Part shown: piece after piece, positions 35,855-44,781 of the stretch | Layout: the number at the start of each line of letters is the position of its first letter | How positions within the stretch are numbered: position 1 is the first letter of the stretch | Assembly: GCF_965262965.1 (NCBI RefSeq) | Contig: NZ_OZ253573.1 | Span: 2,418,001 to 2,482,000 of the forward strand | Origin: Poriferisodalis sp965262965 | Lineage (GTDB): Bacteria; Actinomycetota; Acidimicrobiia; Acidimicrobiales; Poriferisodalaceae | Direction of reading: 5' to 3' | DNA length: 64,000 nucleotides | Program-made: the position numbers and the translations under genes | Notes under the pieces: model-generated | What the model saw: only the letters and a program-made list of their open reading frames with translations | Database searches by the model: none | What the model was told of the DNA's origin: nothing

Positions 35855-38800
35855 TTACTCGGCGCTGCGGAACACCTCGATGCGGTTGTCGAGGTCGAAG
35901 AACAGCGCGATGTGCTGGCGAACGTCTGCTGCGGTGACTTGTTGCAGCGCCGCTCGCCGCTGTGCGGGTGTGCCCACGTTCTCGTCGTCGAGATGCAGGC
36001 GGGCCAGCAGCGGATTCAAGATCAGTGAGTTGGACTCGAGCACGTAGTTGTCCTGGAGCACCGAGATCGCCTGCTGGAGGTCGCGTTCGGTCGGCCCGTC
36101 GGCAATCAGCTCGGTGATGATCTCGAGAATGCGGGCGTGGCCCTGCTCGAGCCCTTCTGAGGCGCCAGTGGAGCTGATGCGCGAGCTCCACGTGCCAGTG
36201 GCCTCGTTCGCAGAAATCGACGGCGAGACGGAATAGGCATCGCCCAGCTGTTCGCGCACGCCTCCGTCCAGCAGGTCGTCGAGGATCGACTCCGCCACAT
36301 CGGCAACGACGATCGACTCGACCGTGATCGGCAGCTCGGCACCGAACGCGATGTCGAACCCGCTCGCGCCGGCATCGGCGTCGACGGCGATATCGATCCG
36401 CTGAACACCGCTGGGGAACGGCGGTTGGCGGTTCACAAACGTGTCCGATGCGCCCTGGGGCAGCGAGCCGATATAACGCGCCGCCAGGTTCTTGACCGTG
36501 TCACGGTCGATGTCGCCGACAACCACCACCATCAAGTCGTCCACATTGGCCAGGCGGGCGTCGTACAGGCCCAGCAGCGACGACGTCGTCGTTGCGTCGA
36601 TCTGTTCTCGGGACGCGATGAATTGATGCCATTCGCTGCCCTGGTACAGCGCGTCGAGCAGTGCCAGCTCGGAGATCCACTGCGGGATCGTCTCGGAGTT
36701 GGCGAGCCGGGATTCCATGGCCTGGACCTGCTCGCCGAGCGCCACATCGGTCATGTGGGGCTCGGTGATGTACAGGTGCAGGATCGAGAACAGCGTTTCC
36801 AGGTCGTCGGCGCCCGTGGCTCCCGAGAAGCCCTCGGAGAACTCGGCGATGAACGGGCTCACCCGGGCTGTCGTGGTGGCCAGGAACTCGTCGAGCTGCG
36901 TCGCAGATGCCGGACCCAAGCCGCTGGCGACGACCGCCGCCACTGCATGACGGGCCACAGCAGAGTCACCCGGCGACAGCGTGGACCAGCCGCCGCGTCC
37001 CTCAGCGATCACGTTCACCTCGCCGGCGGCAATATCCGACGGCACGAACACGACCGTGGTGCCGTTGGGGAACTCCCACTCATACGCGTCCTCGAACAGA
37101 TCGAGTGCGCTTTCGCTGGTCGGTGCAACCGCCGGCGGCGGCCGCAGGAGCGTCTCGACGGAGTCTTCGGGGGCCGGAGCAGCCAGCGGGACCACCGCCT
37201 CGACGGCAGCGACCAGCTCATCGGCAGTGGGCACGTCGGCAGGATCGGGACCGATCGACACCAAGATGGGTGCTGCCAGATCGAGCAGCCAGCGCAGGTG
37301 TGCGGTCAGCTCGGAGACGGTGAAGGTCTCGAGCAGGGCGCGCTGGCGCGCGACGCGATCGCTGACCGGCGAGATGTCCGACGCGCTCAGGAAGTGGCCG
37401 AGGTAGTCCGAGGCGTACTCGACGTCCTGCGTGGTGGCCTCGCTTTGGAGCTGGAAGTCGAACGACGTGCGGACTGCCTCAGCGACCTGATCGAGCTCGG
37501 ACTGGGTGAATCCCCAGCGAGCAGCGCCTTCGACGACCGAGATGTAATCGGTGGTCGCCGCGACGAGATCGGGGCCCTGGTAGTTCGTGCCGATGAACCG
37601 CAGCGCCCGCGCAGCCGAGAACGTGCCGAGGTGCGGCTCGGTCGTCTGCGCAAGCAGACCGGCCTGGAAGGCGGCATCGAGACGGACATCGAGCATGCGC
37701 ACGATGACCTCTTCGGCGAACCGCAGACGCTCCCCGCCCACGGTTCCCGACGGCCACGCCGGCAGCTGCCAGTCCAAGGAGACGTAGATGCTGCCGTGAT
37801 CGGGATGGGTGGCGACGTCAGCGAGAGGCTCAGTTGCGAAGTGCGCCGTGAACGCATGCCGGTCGGGTTGGTCCGCAAGCTCCGACGAGCGCGGTGCGAA
37901 ATCGGCGAAGCTCTCGACGACCCGTGCCTCCACTTCGGAGACCTCGAAGTCGCCCACGACGACGACGGCCATGTTGTCGGGCCGGTACCAAGTGTCGTAG
38001 TACTCGCGTAGCTGCTCCGGTGTGACGTTCCCGTTGGACTCTTCGTTACCACCGATCTGGAGACCTTCGTAGACGTTGCCCAGGTAATACAGCTCGTCGA
38101 TGGCGCCGCCGATGCGGCCCGCAGCCGACTCGTCGCGCAGCCGGTACTCGTCGATGACGATCCCACGCTCGTCGGAGACGTCGGAAGCCAACAGCGTCGC
38201 CGCAGAGGCCCACTGCGACAGCACCGAGAAGGCAAGATCCAGCGCGGTGGGATCGTCGAGCTGGAAGTCCAGGATGTACACCGTCTCGTCGGCGCTGGTA
38301 TAGGCATTCAGGTCCGCGCCGAACTCAGTGCCGATGTCACGCAGCACCTGGTCCAAAACGTTCTTGGGGTATTCCTCGGTGCCGTTGAACAGCATGTGCT
38401 CAAGGAAGTGGGCAGCACCCCTGGCCTCGGGCGGATCTACGAGCCCGCCAGCGTCGACCGCCAAATACACGATGACACTGTCGCCAGGCGAGTCATTCGA
38501 ACGCAGGTAGTACCGAAAGCCGTTGTCGAGCTGACCGATGAGCACCGCGCCGTCGACTGGAAGCAACGTCGCGTCGGGATCCGTGGGGTCGTAGTCGTTG
38601 AAAGCGCCCAGATCCGCCGGCGGGTCAAGCTCGACGGCAGGTTCAGTTTCTTCGGTGACGTCGGCGTCCGGGGCGGTGTCGGCGTCCGTGTCCTGTTCAG
38701 GAGCGAGGGCTTCAGGTTCGTCAGCGTCCGACTCGGGATGCTCGGAGTCCGCCATCTCGGGCATGTCGTCGGCGTCGGCGCGCGCATCAGGACTGTCGGG

Positions 38801-38872
38801 AGCGCATGCGACTGCCAGCAGGCAGGATGCGAACAGCAGCGAAAGGAGCCTGCGCCACAGGACTGATTTCAT
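35855..38872 (-). CDS. M16 family zinc metallopeptidase, predicted lipoprotein
   Basis: A 1005-residue insulinase/pitrilysin-family protease with an N-terminal signal peptide and lipobox (LLFASCLLAVAC), so probably anchored outside the membrane. A long acidic linker rich in Asp, Glu and Ala (residues ~25-105) follows. The inverted zinc motif is AAHFLEHMLFNGT, with the distal Glu in ERGIVIDEYRLRDE. Two M16 catalytic-type halves and their inactive partners follow, for example YLGSL-like NVYEGLQIGGNEES and VVVGDIDRDTVKNLAARYIG. It should degrade peptides at the cell surface. It is monocistronic, convergent with truA. Confidence 0.9.
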   Translation of the reverse strand: MKSVLWRRLLSLLFASCLLAVACAPDSPDARADADDMPEMADSEHPESDADEPEALAPEQDTDADTAPDADVTEETEPAVELDPPADLGAFNDYDPTDPDATLLPVDGAVLIGQLDNGFRYYLRSNDSPGDSVIVYLAVDAGGLVDPPEARGAAHFLEHMLFNGTEEYPKNVLDQVLRDIGTEFGADLNAYTSADETVYILDFQLDDPTALDLAFSVLSQWASAATLLASDVSDERGIVIDEYRLRDESAAGRIGGAIDELYYLGNVYEGLQIGGNEESNGNVTPEQLREYYDTWYRPDNMAVVVVGDFEVSEVEARVVESFADFAPRSSELADQPDRHAFTAHFATEPLADVATHPDHGSIYVSLDWQLPAWPSGTVGGERLRFAEEVIVRMLDVRLDAAFQAGLLAQTTEPHLGTFSAARALRFIGTNYQGPDLVAATTDYISVVEGAARWGFTQSELDQVAEAVRTSFDFQLQSEATTQDVEYASDYLGHFLSASDISPVSDRVARQRALLETFTVSELTAHLRWLLDLAAPILVSIGPDPADVPTADELVAAVEAVVPLAAPAPEDSVETLLRPPPAVAPTSESALDLFEDAYEWEFPNGTTVVFVPSDIAAGEVNVIAEGRGGWSTLSPGDSAVARHAVAAVVASGLGPASATQLDEFLATTTARVSPFIAEFSEGFSGATGADDLETLFSILHLYITEPHMTDVALGEQVQAMESRLANSETIPQWISELALLDALYQGSEWHQFIASREQIDATTTSSLLGLYDARLANVDDLMVVVVGDIDRDTVKNLAARYIGSLPQGASDTFVNRQPPFPSGVQRIDIAVDADAGASGFDIAFGAELPITVESIVVADVAESILDDLLDGGVREQLGDAYSVSPSISANEATGTWSSRISSTGASEGLEQGHARILEIITELIADGPTERDLQQAISVLQDNYVLESNSLILNPLLARLHLDDENVGTPAQRRAALQQVTAADVRQHIALFFDLDNRIEVFRSAE

Positions 38873-38971
38873 CGGATGAGGGGCCTTTCAGACGATGGAT
38901 CGCTGCGGTGCCCGAGCAGCCGAGTTGCCGCTGCGACGCGCCGAGCAAGCGGGGCAGAACGGTACTCGCAG

Positions 38972-38998
38972 CTGCGGCGTCTGCGGCGTCTGCGGCGC
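38972..38998. repeat. 9-bp tandem repeat (CTGCGGCGT, about 3 copies)
   Basis: It lies in the 180-bp non-coding gap between the M16 peptidase gene and the small CxxC protein gene. Nothing else recognisable is in this gap. Confidence 0.85.
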
Positions 38999-39052
38999 CG
39001 AAGCGGGACCATTCGGCCGGGCTAAATCGACTGGGCCAATCGGAACTGACGC

Positions 39053-39397
39053 TCACAGCTGAGCGATCTGCTCCAGGAGGGCCTCGGGCGAGCCATCGCA
39101 GTCTGCGATTTCCGTCGAGGTCATGGCCTCACGCCAGCCGTCGCCATCGCGTGCCAGGATGCTCGGGAGCGCTGTGACGGTCGCGAGTTGGGCCGGCGTC
39201 GCCTCATCGCGGTGAACGAGGTCAAGTTCCACCGCGGATGCATCGCACGCTTGCTTCCACTGGCGCGAGCCGGTGGGGTTCCAGCCATGGGTGATGTCGC
39301 AGAGTGCGCACTTGGCGCGACCCGTGAGCTTGCCGAGGGCGTAGCGCAACTCTCCCATGAGCGTGCCGTCCGCGTCATAGATGCCCACGAATTCCAC
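39053..39397 (-). CDS. Conserved hypothetical protein with a CxxC motif
   Basis: A 114-residue soluble protein. GIYDADGTLMGELRYALGKL leads into RAKCALCDITHGW, a conserved CALCD-x-THG motif that could bind metal or be redox active. The C-terminal half has a thioredoxin-like look (LPSILARDGDGW). I recall similar proteins as uncharacterised actinobacterial families. It is divergent from the superoxide dismutase gene, with a 68-bp shared upstream region. Confidence 0.7.
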   Translation of the reverse strand: MEFVGIYDADGTLMGELRYALGKLTGRAKCALCDITHGWNPTGSRQWKQACDASAVELDLVHRDEATPAQLATVTALPSILARDGDGWREAMTSTEIADCDGSPEALLEQIAQL

Positions 39398-39465
39398 GCC
39401 GCACCATACCGCTGCACCTGAGGGGACTCGGTGTCGCCGCTGGCATACTCGCTACCGGAGATCTC

Positions 39466-40065
39466 GTGACGATTGAGCTTGCAGTCCTGCCCTACGCGCC
39501 CGACGCACTCGCCCCGCACATCAGCGAGCGCACGATCAGCTTCCACTACGGCAAGCACCACGCCGGCTACGTGCGCACGGTCAACGCGGCTGTGGCCAGC
39601 ACGCCCGACGAATCGCGGTCGCTCGACGATCTTGTGCGCTCGCTGCCCGCCGGGGGGCTGTTCAACGCGGCCGCGCAGACCTGGAACCACGACTTCTACT
39701 GGCAGTCGATGTCGCCGGGCGGCGGAGGCGATCCCGAGGGCGATCTGGCTTCGGCGATCGAGGCCAGCTTCGCCAGCGTGGACGCCTTCCGAACACAGTT
39801 CGCTGAGGGCGCCGTTGGCAACTTTGGATCCGGCTGGGGCTGGCTGGTGCACGATCCTGCCGCGCAGGGCTCGCTGCGGATCGTCCAGACCGACGATGCC
39901 GGGACACCGCTGACCGACGGCCTGAATCCCCTGCTGGTCATCGACATCTGGGAACACGCCTACTACCTCGACTACCAGAACGCCCGCGCCGCCTACGTCG
40001 ACGCTTTCGTCGAGCACCTCCTCAACTGGGAATTCGCAGCCCAGAATTTCGCCGCCGCGCGATGA
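39466..40065 (+). CDS. sodB: Superoxide dismutase, Fe/Mn family
   Basis: Disproportionates superoxide (199 residues). Metal ligands are His in HYGKHHAGYV, His in TWNHDFYWQSM, and Asp/His in VIDIWEHAYYLDYQNAR. GWGWLVHDP gives the core Trp residues. It starts at GTG 39466 with GGAG upstream. Fe or Mn preference cannot be decided here, so the sodB symbol is a convenience. It precedes the desaturase gene on the same strand, and both handle oxygen chemistry. Confidence 0.92.
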   Translation: MTIELAVLPYAPDALAPHISERTISFHYGKHHAGYVRTVNAAVASTPDESRSLDDLVRSLPAGGLFNAAAQTWNHDFYWQSMSPGGGGDPEGDLASAIEASFASVDAFRTQFAEGAVGNFGSGWGWLVHDPAAQGSLRIVQTDDAGTPLTDGLNPLLVIDIWEHAYYLDYQNARAAYVDAFVEHLLNWEFAAQNFAAAR

Positions 40066-40173
40066 ACGCCAGCCGTCGTGGTCAGACCGCGGCGCAGAGT
40101 GTGATTGCGCGGTGTCTCGTAACCGTCGCGCGGGTCGTTAGGCTGAGTTCCGAATTCTGATTGGCGATGCCCG

Positions 40174-41112
40174 ATGTCTGTAGAAGTCGATGTCCGGTCG
40201 CTTGCCGACCTGGAGCCGGTGGTAGAGCAGCTGCTTGAGCGCCACCTTCGACAGACCAAGGAGTGGCATCCCCACGCGTTGGTGCCCTGGAGCCGGGGCG
40301 AGGACTTCGGGCCTGACTACGAGTGGTCACCCGAAGAGGCGAATCTCAGCCCTGAGGCCCGCAGCGCCCTGTTCGTGAACGTGCTCACCGAGGAGAACCT
40401 GCCCTACTACTTCCGTGACAGCGAGCGGCTGTTCGGCCGAGACGGCGCTTGGGGCGAGTGGGTGCGCCGCTGGACCGCGGAAGAGGGGCGCCACGGCCGG
40501 GTCATCTACGACTACCTATCCGTCACCCGCGCTTTGGACCCAGTGGCGTTGGAGCGGGCCCGTATGGCGATGGTGCAGTGCGGGCAGGTGCCCGAGCCCC
40601 CCAGCATGCTCGAGGGCCTCGCCTACGTGACACTGCAGGAATTGGCGACCCGAATTGCGCACTTCAACACGGGGCGCCACATCGACGACCCAGCAGGCAA
40701 GGCCATCATGCGCCGGGTTGCCTTCGATGAGAATCTGCACTTCCTGTTCTATCGGGATGTGATGAGCGCCGCCGTCGAGATGGACCCTTCCAGCGCGGTG
40801 GTCGCCATCGCCAACCAGGTGAAGGGCTTTGCGATGCCCGGGATGGGCATCGCCGATTTCGACGCTCACAGCCGCACCATCGCTGAAGCCGGGATCTACG
40901 ACCTAGCGATTCACCACGACCAGATCCTTGAGCCCGTGGTCTTGCGCGATTGGAACCTGCCGGCACTGACCGACCTCTCCAGCATCGCCGAGGCCGCCCG
41001 CGATCGGTTGATGAAACTGATCGATCGCATCGGCCGCGTCGGGCAGCACCTTTCCGAGCGCTACGCCGAAGCGCGGAGATCCCTGAGCCGAGACGCAGCG
41101 CTCCTGCAATAG
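40174..41112 (+). CDS. Acyl-ACP desaturase (diiron)
   Basis: A soluble fatty-acid desaturase of 312 residues, of the plant stearoyl-ACP / mycobacterial DesA type. It has the two diiron motifs: E near YYFRDSERLFG with EEGRHG, and then DENLHF after a second conserved Glu in LQELATRIAHFN. It introduces a double bond into acyl-ACP with O2 and reduced ferredoxin. The second motif reads D-E-x-x-H, normal for the family. No reductase partner is adjacent. Confidence 0.9.
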   Translation: MSVEVDVRSLADLEPVVEQLLERHLRQTKEWHPHALVPWSRGEDFGPDYEWSPEEANLSPEARSALFVNVLTEENLPYYFRDSERLFGRDGAWGEWVRRWTAEEGRHGRVIYDYLSVTRALDPVALERARMAMVQCGQVPEPPSMLEGLAYVTLQELATRIAHFNTGRHIDDPAGKAIMRRVAFDENLHFLFYRDVMSAAVEMDPSSAVVAIANQVKGFAMPGMGIADFDAHSRTIAEAGIYDLAIHHDQILEPVVLRDWNLPALTDLSSIAEAARDRLMKLIDRIGRVGQHLSERYAEARRSLSRDAALLQ

Positions 41113-41237
41113 CTCTCAGCGCTAGCTGCGGTCCACCAGGGTGGCGACACAACGCAGGTGCGGCTGGCTCGAACGTTGGAACAAGACGCCGTGAGTTCCC
41201 GCTTGTTTGTTGCCGTTGGCTCTGTTGGTTTGTATGG

Positions 41238-41249
41238 CAAACTAGTTTG
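41238..41249. promoter_or_regulatory. Palindromic operator candidate upstream of the membrane protein / regulator pair
   Basis: CAAACTAGTTTG is a perfect 12-bp palindrome in an unusually AT-rich stretch (41195-41255), with a further GTTTG just upstream. It is a likely site for the winged-helix regulator encoded downstream, and overlaps the probable promoter. Confidence 0.5.
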
Positions 41250-41360
41250 TGTTGCAGCAGGAAGTGTGCGATGACGCCAGACAGCGACGACACGGCGGTG
41301 CTGAGCACCGAGGAGGGGTGACAGACCATTCAGGCCACCATCCACGACGCCCGCGGGGCC

Positions 41361-41687
41361 ATGTACACCGCAGGGAGCACGGCAATCCTGCTGATGTGGG
41401 CCGGCATTATCTCGGCGGCGGGCCTTCTTCCAGGAGCGGCGGGGCTGTGGAACGAGACCCGGGCCGAAACCATCCCGTACGTCTTGGTGGGTGCCATCGC
41501 GCTGGGGTACGTGCTCTTCGGCATTCTGCACAAGCCCGTGATTGCGGTGTTCGGCTTGGGCTACGCCGTGTCGTTCTACGTTCCGCACTACCTCTTCGAT
41601 GACATCGCTCCAGCGATCTCTGGAATCGCGATGCTTGCGTTGCTCGCTGCCACCTTCGTCTGGGTGCACCGCAACGACGAATGGTAA
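41361..41687 (+). CDS. Small integral membrane protein
   Basis: A 108-residue protein with three to four membrane helices: ILLMWAGIISAAGLLPGA, IPYVLVGAIALGYVLFGIL, VIAVFGLGYAVSFYVPHYL, and GIAMLALLAATFVWV. The frame is also open upstream to a TGA at 41319. Before that TGA an in-frame ATG (41271) would give MTPDSDDTAVLSTEEG, and GGAGGGG lies just before it, so the 5' end may be mutated or use an unusual start. It overlaps the following regulator gene by 7 bp. No function recognised. Confidence 0.7.
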   Translation: MYTAGSTAILLMWAGIISAAGLLPGAAGLWNETRAETIPYVLVGAIALGYVLFGILHKPVIAVFGLGYAVSFYVPHYLFDDIAPAISGIAMLALLAATFVWVHRNDEW

Positions 41688-42016
41688 ACACCGGCGGCGT
41701 GTCTGGCAGCGGTGCGATCGTGCTCAACGAGACGGTCCATCAGCCGACCCGGCTGCGCATCATGTCGATGCTCGTCTCAGTGGACACAACTGACCCGCTC
41801 GCCTATGGATTCCTGCAGAATCACCTCGAGCTGACGCCGGGCAACCTCACGACCCACTTGCGAAAGCTGGAAGATGCGCAGTACGTGGCAATCACCAAGG
41901 AGTTTCACGGTGTCAAACCGCGCACCTGGGTTCAGGCCACAGCGGCAGGGCGGCATGCGTTCGCCGAGTACCTGACGAATCTCGAACGAGTGCTCGGCGT
42001 TCGCGCTCGGCCCTGA
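41681..42016 (+). CDS. Winged-helix transcriptional regulator
   Basis: A 111-residue DNA-binding protein. HQPTRLRIMSMLVSVDTTD begins the winged helix, LELTPGNLTTHLRKLEDAQ is the recognition helix, and KEFHGVKPRTWVQATAAG is the wing. It resembles small MarR/ArsR-like regulators that control a neighbouring membrane protein. Its ATG overlaps the stop of that gene (ATGGTAA), so the two are translationally coupled. The palindrome at 41238-41249 is the natural candidate operator. Confidence 0.85.
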   Translation: MVNTGGVSGSGAIVLNETVHQPTRLRIMSMLVSVDTTDPLAYGFLQNHLELTPGNLTTHLRKLEDAQYVAITKEFHGVKPRTWVQATAAGRHAFAEYLTNLERVLGVRARP

Positions 42017-42053
42017 ACAAGTTCACGGCTCGGCACGCCTGCAGGGCGCAGGG

Positions 42054-42761
42054 CTAGTGATCGCCCGTGGGGTCGAGCAGGCTCGTGAGCTGGTCGATGG
42101 TGAAACCGTCGCTGCGGGCGGCATCGATGAGGATTCGCTCGGCGGCGGCGATGCGGGCGGCGGCTTCAGGGACATCGGCTGCGGCCTCGGGAGGCACGAC
42201 GACCGCGCCGTGGCGGTCGGCGTGGATGAGGTCGCCGGGACGGACTGACATGCCGTGCACGGTGACCGGAACGGCGTATTCGACGACGTGGATCCATGAA
42301 TGCGACGGTCCGATGGACCCGGCGAGGGCGCCGAAGCCGGGAGCCCAGTCGGGCAGGTCGCGGATCGAGCCGTTCGTGATGACGCCGAGCGATCCCAAAC
42401 CAGCGTGAATGCTGCTGTTTACTTCGCCCCACCAGGCGCCGTAGCCGGGCGCAGCGTCGATGTCGCAGATGACGGTGATGGTCGGCTGCGGGGCTTCGGC
42501 GATGTGACGGTAGTAGCCGACTCGCGCCGCGAGGTCGTCGTCGCCGGAGCGGCCCGAGGCAGCGGCGGCGCGAATCGTGGCGGTGCGGGCGTAGCCCACC
42601 ATCGGCGGTGCGTCAGGGTGAGGGCACACCAACGGCGACGTCGTGAAGCCGTAGGCGCGTCGCTGTGGTGCGACGATCTCGAGCGCATTGCAGACCGTCG
42701 GGGTGTCGAGCTCCCGCAGAGCGTCGAGCACTGGGTCACTCAGCACTGGCTCACCTAGCAC
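42054..42761 (-). CDS. RraA / HMG-aldolase family protein
   Basis: A 235-residue protein of the RraA-like / 4-hydroxy-4-methyl-2-oxoglutarate aldolase family. TPTVCNALEIVAPQRRAYG opens it. GAWWGEVNSSIHAGLGSLGV and TNGSIRDLPDW give the conserved G-x-x-x-x-G-x-x-R-D substrate and metal site, and PGDLIHADRHGAVVVP is typical. It may be an aldolase/decarboxylase or a binding protein; the family is mixed. It starts 20 bp after rplQ. The N-terminus contains a 5-residue repeat from a 15-bp triplication. Confidence 0.82.
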   Translation of the reverse strand: MLGEPVLSDPVLDALRELDTPTVCNALEIVAPQRRAYGFTTSPLVCPHPDAPPMVGYARTATIRAAAASGRSGDDDLAARVGYYRHIAEAPQPTITVICDIDAAPGYGAWWGEVNSSIHAGLGSLGVITNGSIRDLPDWAPGFGALAGSIGPSHSWIHVVEYAVPVTVHGMSVRPGDLIHADRHGAVVVPPEAAADVPEAAARIAAAERILIDAARSDGFTIDQLTSLLDPTGDH

Positions 42762-42770
42762 TGGGTTGAC
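42726..42770. repeat. 15-bp degenerate triplication at the 5' end of the RraA-like gene
   Basis: Three 15-bp units (42726-42740, 42741-42755, 42756-42770) encode PVLGE, PVLSD and PVLDA across the start codon region. Each unit carries an in-frame GTG, so the true start among them is ambiguous. Confidence 0.75.
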
Positions 42771-42781
42771 CCGTCAGACCG

Positions 42782-43135
42782 TTAGACCAGCTCGATGAGC
42801 GCCATCGGGGCGTTGTCGCCGCGGCGCGGACCGAGCTTGAGGATGCGGGTGTAGCCGCCGGGCCGGCCCTCGTAACGGGGGCCGATCTCGTCGATCAGCT
42901 TCTGTGCCATCTCCTGGTCGCCATTGAGGCTGGCGATGAGCTGTCGATGCCGCGCCAGACCGCCCTTGCGGGCCTTGGTGATGAGTTTTTCGGCATAGGG
43001 CCGCAGCGCCTTGGCCTTCGACTCAGTGGTCTCGATGGCTTCGGCAGCAAACAGCGACGCAGCCAGGTTCGCCAGCATCGCTCGCTGGTGGCTGGAGCTG
43101 CCGCCGAGGCGTCGACCCTTCGTGGGCGCGGGCAT
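42782..43135 (-). CDS. rplQ: 50S ribosomal protein L17
   Basis: Large-subunit protein (117 residues) at the exit-tunnel side: LGGSSSHQRAMLANLAASLF and RRGDNAPMALIELV are diagnostic. It follows rpoA by 2 bp, the end of the alpha operon. Confidence 0.96.
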   Translation of the reverse strand: MPAPTKGRRLGGSSSHQRAMLANLAASLFAAEAIETTESKAKALRPYAEKLITKARKGGLARHRQLIASLNGDQEMAQKLIDEIGPRYEGRPGGYTRILKLGPRRGDNAPMALIELV

Positions 43136-43137
43136 CG

Positions 43138-44139
43138 TCAGCTCACTCCGGACTCAGCGAGCTCTTCAGTCGGCGCTTCGTCGGATGTCGGGCTCATGCC
43201 GCGCAGCGCCAATCCGCGCTCGTCGAGCTTCTCAATGACCTCGTCCAGCGACTTCTGGCCAAAGTTCGGCACGGTCATGAGCTCGTCCACGGACTGGTCG
43301 AGCAGCTCGCCGATGGTATTGAACTGCGCGCGCTTGAGACAATTGCGGGCGCGTTCGGAAAGACCGAGGTCCTCGATGGGTTTCTCCAAGTCGCTGGCCC
43401 GGCCGTCGCTGACGGTGACGTCAGCGATGTCGAGGCCCAAAGGCTCGTCGGAAAGCTCGGCGATCATCAGCATCAGGCGGCACATCGTGTCGCCGGCCGA
43501 CGCCAGCGCCTCGCGCGGCGTCATGGCTCCGTCGGTCTCGATGTCGAGCACCAAGCGGTCGAAATCGGTCGACTGCTCGACGCGCACCGGCTCGACCTCG
43601 ACGGCAACCCGCCGGACGGGGCTGAAGAGGGCGTCCATGAGAATCACGCCGATGGTGCCGCCGGCACGGTCAGCGTCAGGCGCCGAGTAACCCCAGCCGC
43701 GCTCCACCGTCAGATCCATGGCCAAACGGGCGCCGCCGCCGAGCGTGGCGATGTGCAAATCCGGAGTCAGACACTCGACGTCGATGCCCCAGTCGACATG
43801 ACCGGCGAGCACGGGGCCCGTGCCGCGCTCGTCAAGGCGCACCGCGACGGGCTCGGGGCTGTGGCATCGCAGCACGATGTCCTTGAGGTTCAGGATGATG
43901 TCGGTGACGTCCTCGACGACACCGTCGATTGTGGTGAATTCGTGGAGCGCATCGTCAAAGCGAGCTTGGGTGATAGCCGCGCCGGGGATCGATGACAGCA
44001 ACGTGCGCCGCAGCGAATTGCCCAGCGTGTGGCCGAAGCCCGGCTCCAGCGGGCCGATGGCGAAACGCTGGCGGTTGCCCTCGGGCGGTGCCGGGTCGAT
44101 CGTCGGTCGGTGCATGACCAAGGTGTCGGACATGGACAT
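43138..44139 (-). CDS. rpoA: DNA-directed RNA polymerase alpha subunit
   Basis: RNA polymerase assembly and promoter-contact subunit (333 residues). The N-terminal dimerisation domain is EPGFGHTLGNSLRRTLLSSI. The C-terminal domain that binds UP elements and regulators is GLSERARNCLKRAQFNTIGE with TVPNFGQKSLDEVIEKL. I start at ATG 44139, with GAAGGGG upstream; the frame to 44277 is spurious. Between rpsD and rplQ, as expected. Confidence 0.97.
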   Translation of the reverse strand: MSMSDTLVMHRPTIDPAPPEGNRQRFAIGPLEPGFGHTLGNSLRRTLLSSIPGAAITQARFDDALHEFTTIDGVVEDVTDIILNLKDIVLRCHSPEPVAVRLDERGTGPVLAGHVDWGIDVECLTPDLHIATLGGGARLAMDLTVERGWGYSAPDADRAGGTIGVILMDALFSPVRRVAVEVEPVRVEQSTDFDRLVLDIETDGAMTPREALASAGDTMCRLMLMIAELSDEPLGLDIADVTVSDGRASDLEKPIEDLGLSERARNCLKRAQFNTIGELLDQSVDELMTVPNFGQKSLDEVIEKLDERGLALRGMSPTSDEAPTEELAESGVS

Positions 44140-44162
44140 CTTGACCCCTTCGTTGGTGGTGG

Positions 44163-44780
44163 TTACTTGCTGTACAGCTCGACGATGAGCTGTTCGCGCA
44201 CCGGGATCTCGATCTGGGATCGCAGCGGCAGCTCGCGCACGGTGACGCTCTGGCCGCCGTCGCTCGGGTCGAGCCACGCAGGCGCAGCACGGTCGAGAAC
44301 ATCGAGATTCCAGCGGACGGTCACGATCTCACAGGCCTTCGGACGCAACTCGATCACGTCGTCGGCGCGGGCTCGGAAGCTCGGGATATTCACCCGGCGT
44401 CCGTTGACGTTGATATGGCCGTGGCTCACGAACTGGCGAGCCTGCGGACGGGTCGCAGCCCAGCCTGCCCGGTAAACGATGTTGTCGAGACGCAGCTCGA
44501 GCAGGCGCAGCAGGTTCTCGCCGGTGACTCCCCGCTGGCGGGCAGCCTCGTGGTACGCATTGCGGAACTGCCGCTCGGTCATCCCGTAGGTGAACCGGCA
44601 CTTCTGCTTTTCCTGCATCTGCATCAAGAACTCGGAGTTCTGGCTGCGGCGGCGACCCCGGCCGTGCTCGCCGGGCGGGTAGGGACGGCGATCAAGCGCC
44701 TTCGTCTCGCCCTCGGTCCCCCAGATATTCGTGTTGAGACGCCGCGAGACGCGCGCCTTCGGTCCGGTGTAACGAGACAT
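44163..44780 (-). CDS. rpsD: 30S ribosomal protein S4
   Basis: Primary 16S rRNA-binding protein (205 residues): MSRYTGPKARVSRRLNTNIW and the S4 RNA-binding domain LELRLDNIVYRAGWAATRPQ with QFVSHGHINVNGRRVNIPS. It lacks the N-terminal zinc cysteines of the C+ form, so it is the C- type. Confidence 0.96.
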   Translation of the reverse strand: MSRYTGPKARVSRRLNTNIWGTEGETKALDRRPYPPGEHGRGRRRSQNSEFLMQMQEKQKCRFTYGMTERQFRNAYHEAARQRGVTGENLLRLLELRLDNIVYRAGWAATRPQARQFVSHGHINVNGRRVNIPSFRARADDVIELRPKACEIVTVRWNLDVLDRAAPAWLDPSDGGQSVTVRELPLRSQIEIPVREQLIVELYSK

Positions 44781-44781
44781 C

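Noticed and set aside
41319..41321. Selenocysteine or programmed readthrough at the in-frame TGA before the membrane protein
   Set aside because: No SECIS-like hairpin noticed and no conserved residue context; a short leader or mutated start is simpler.
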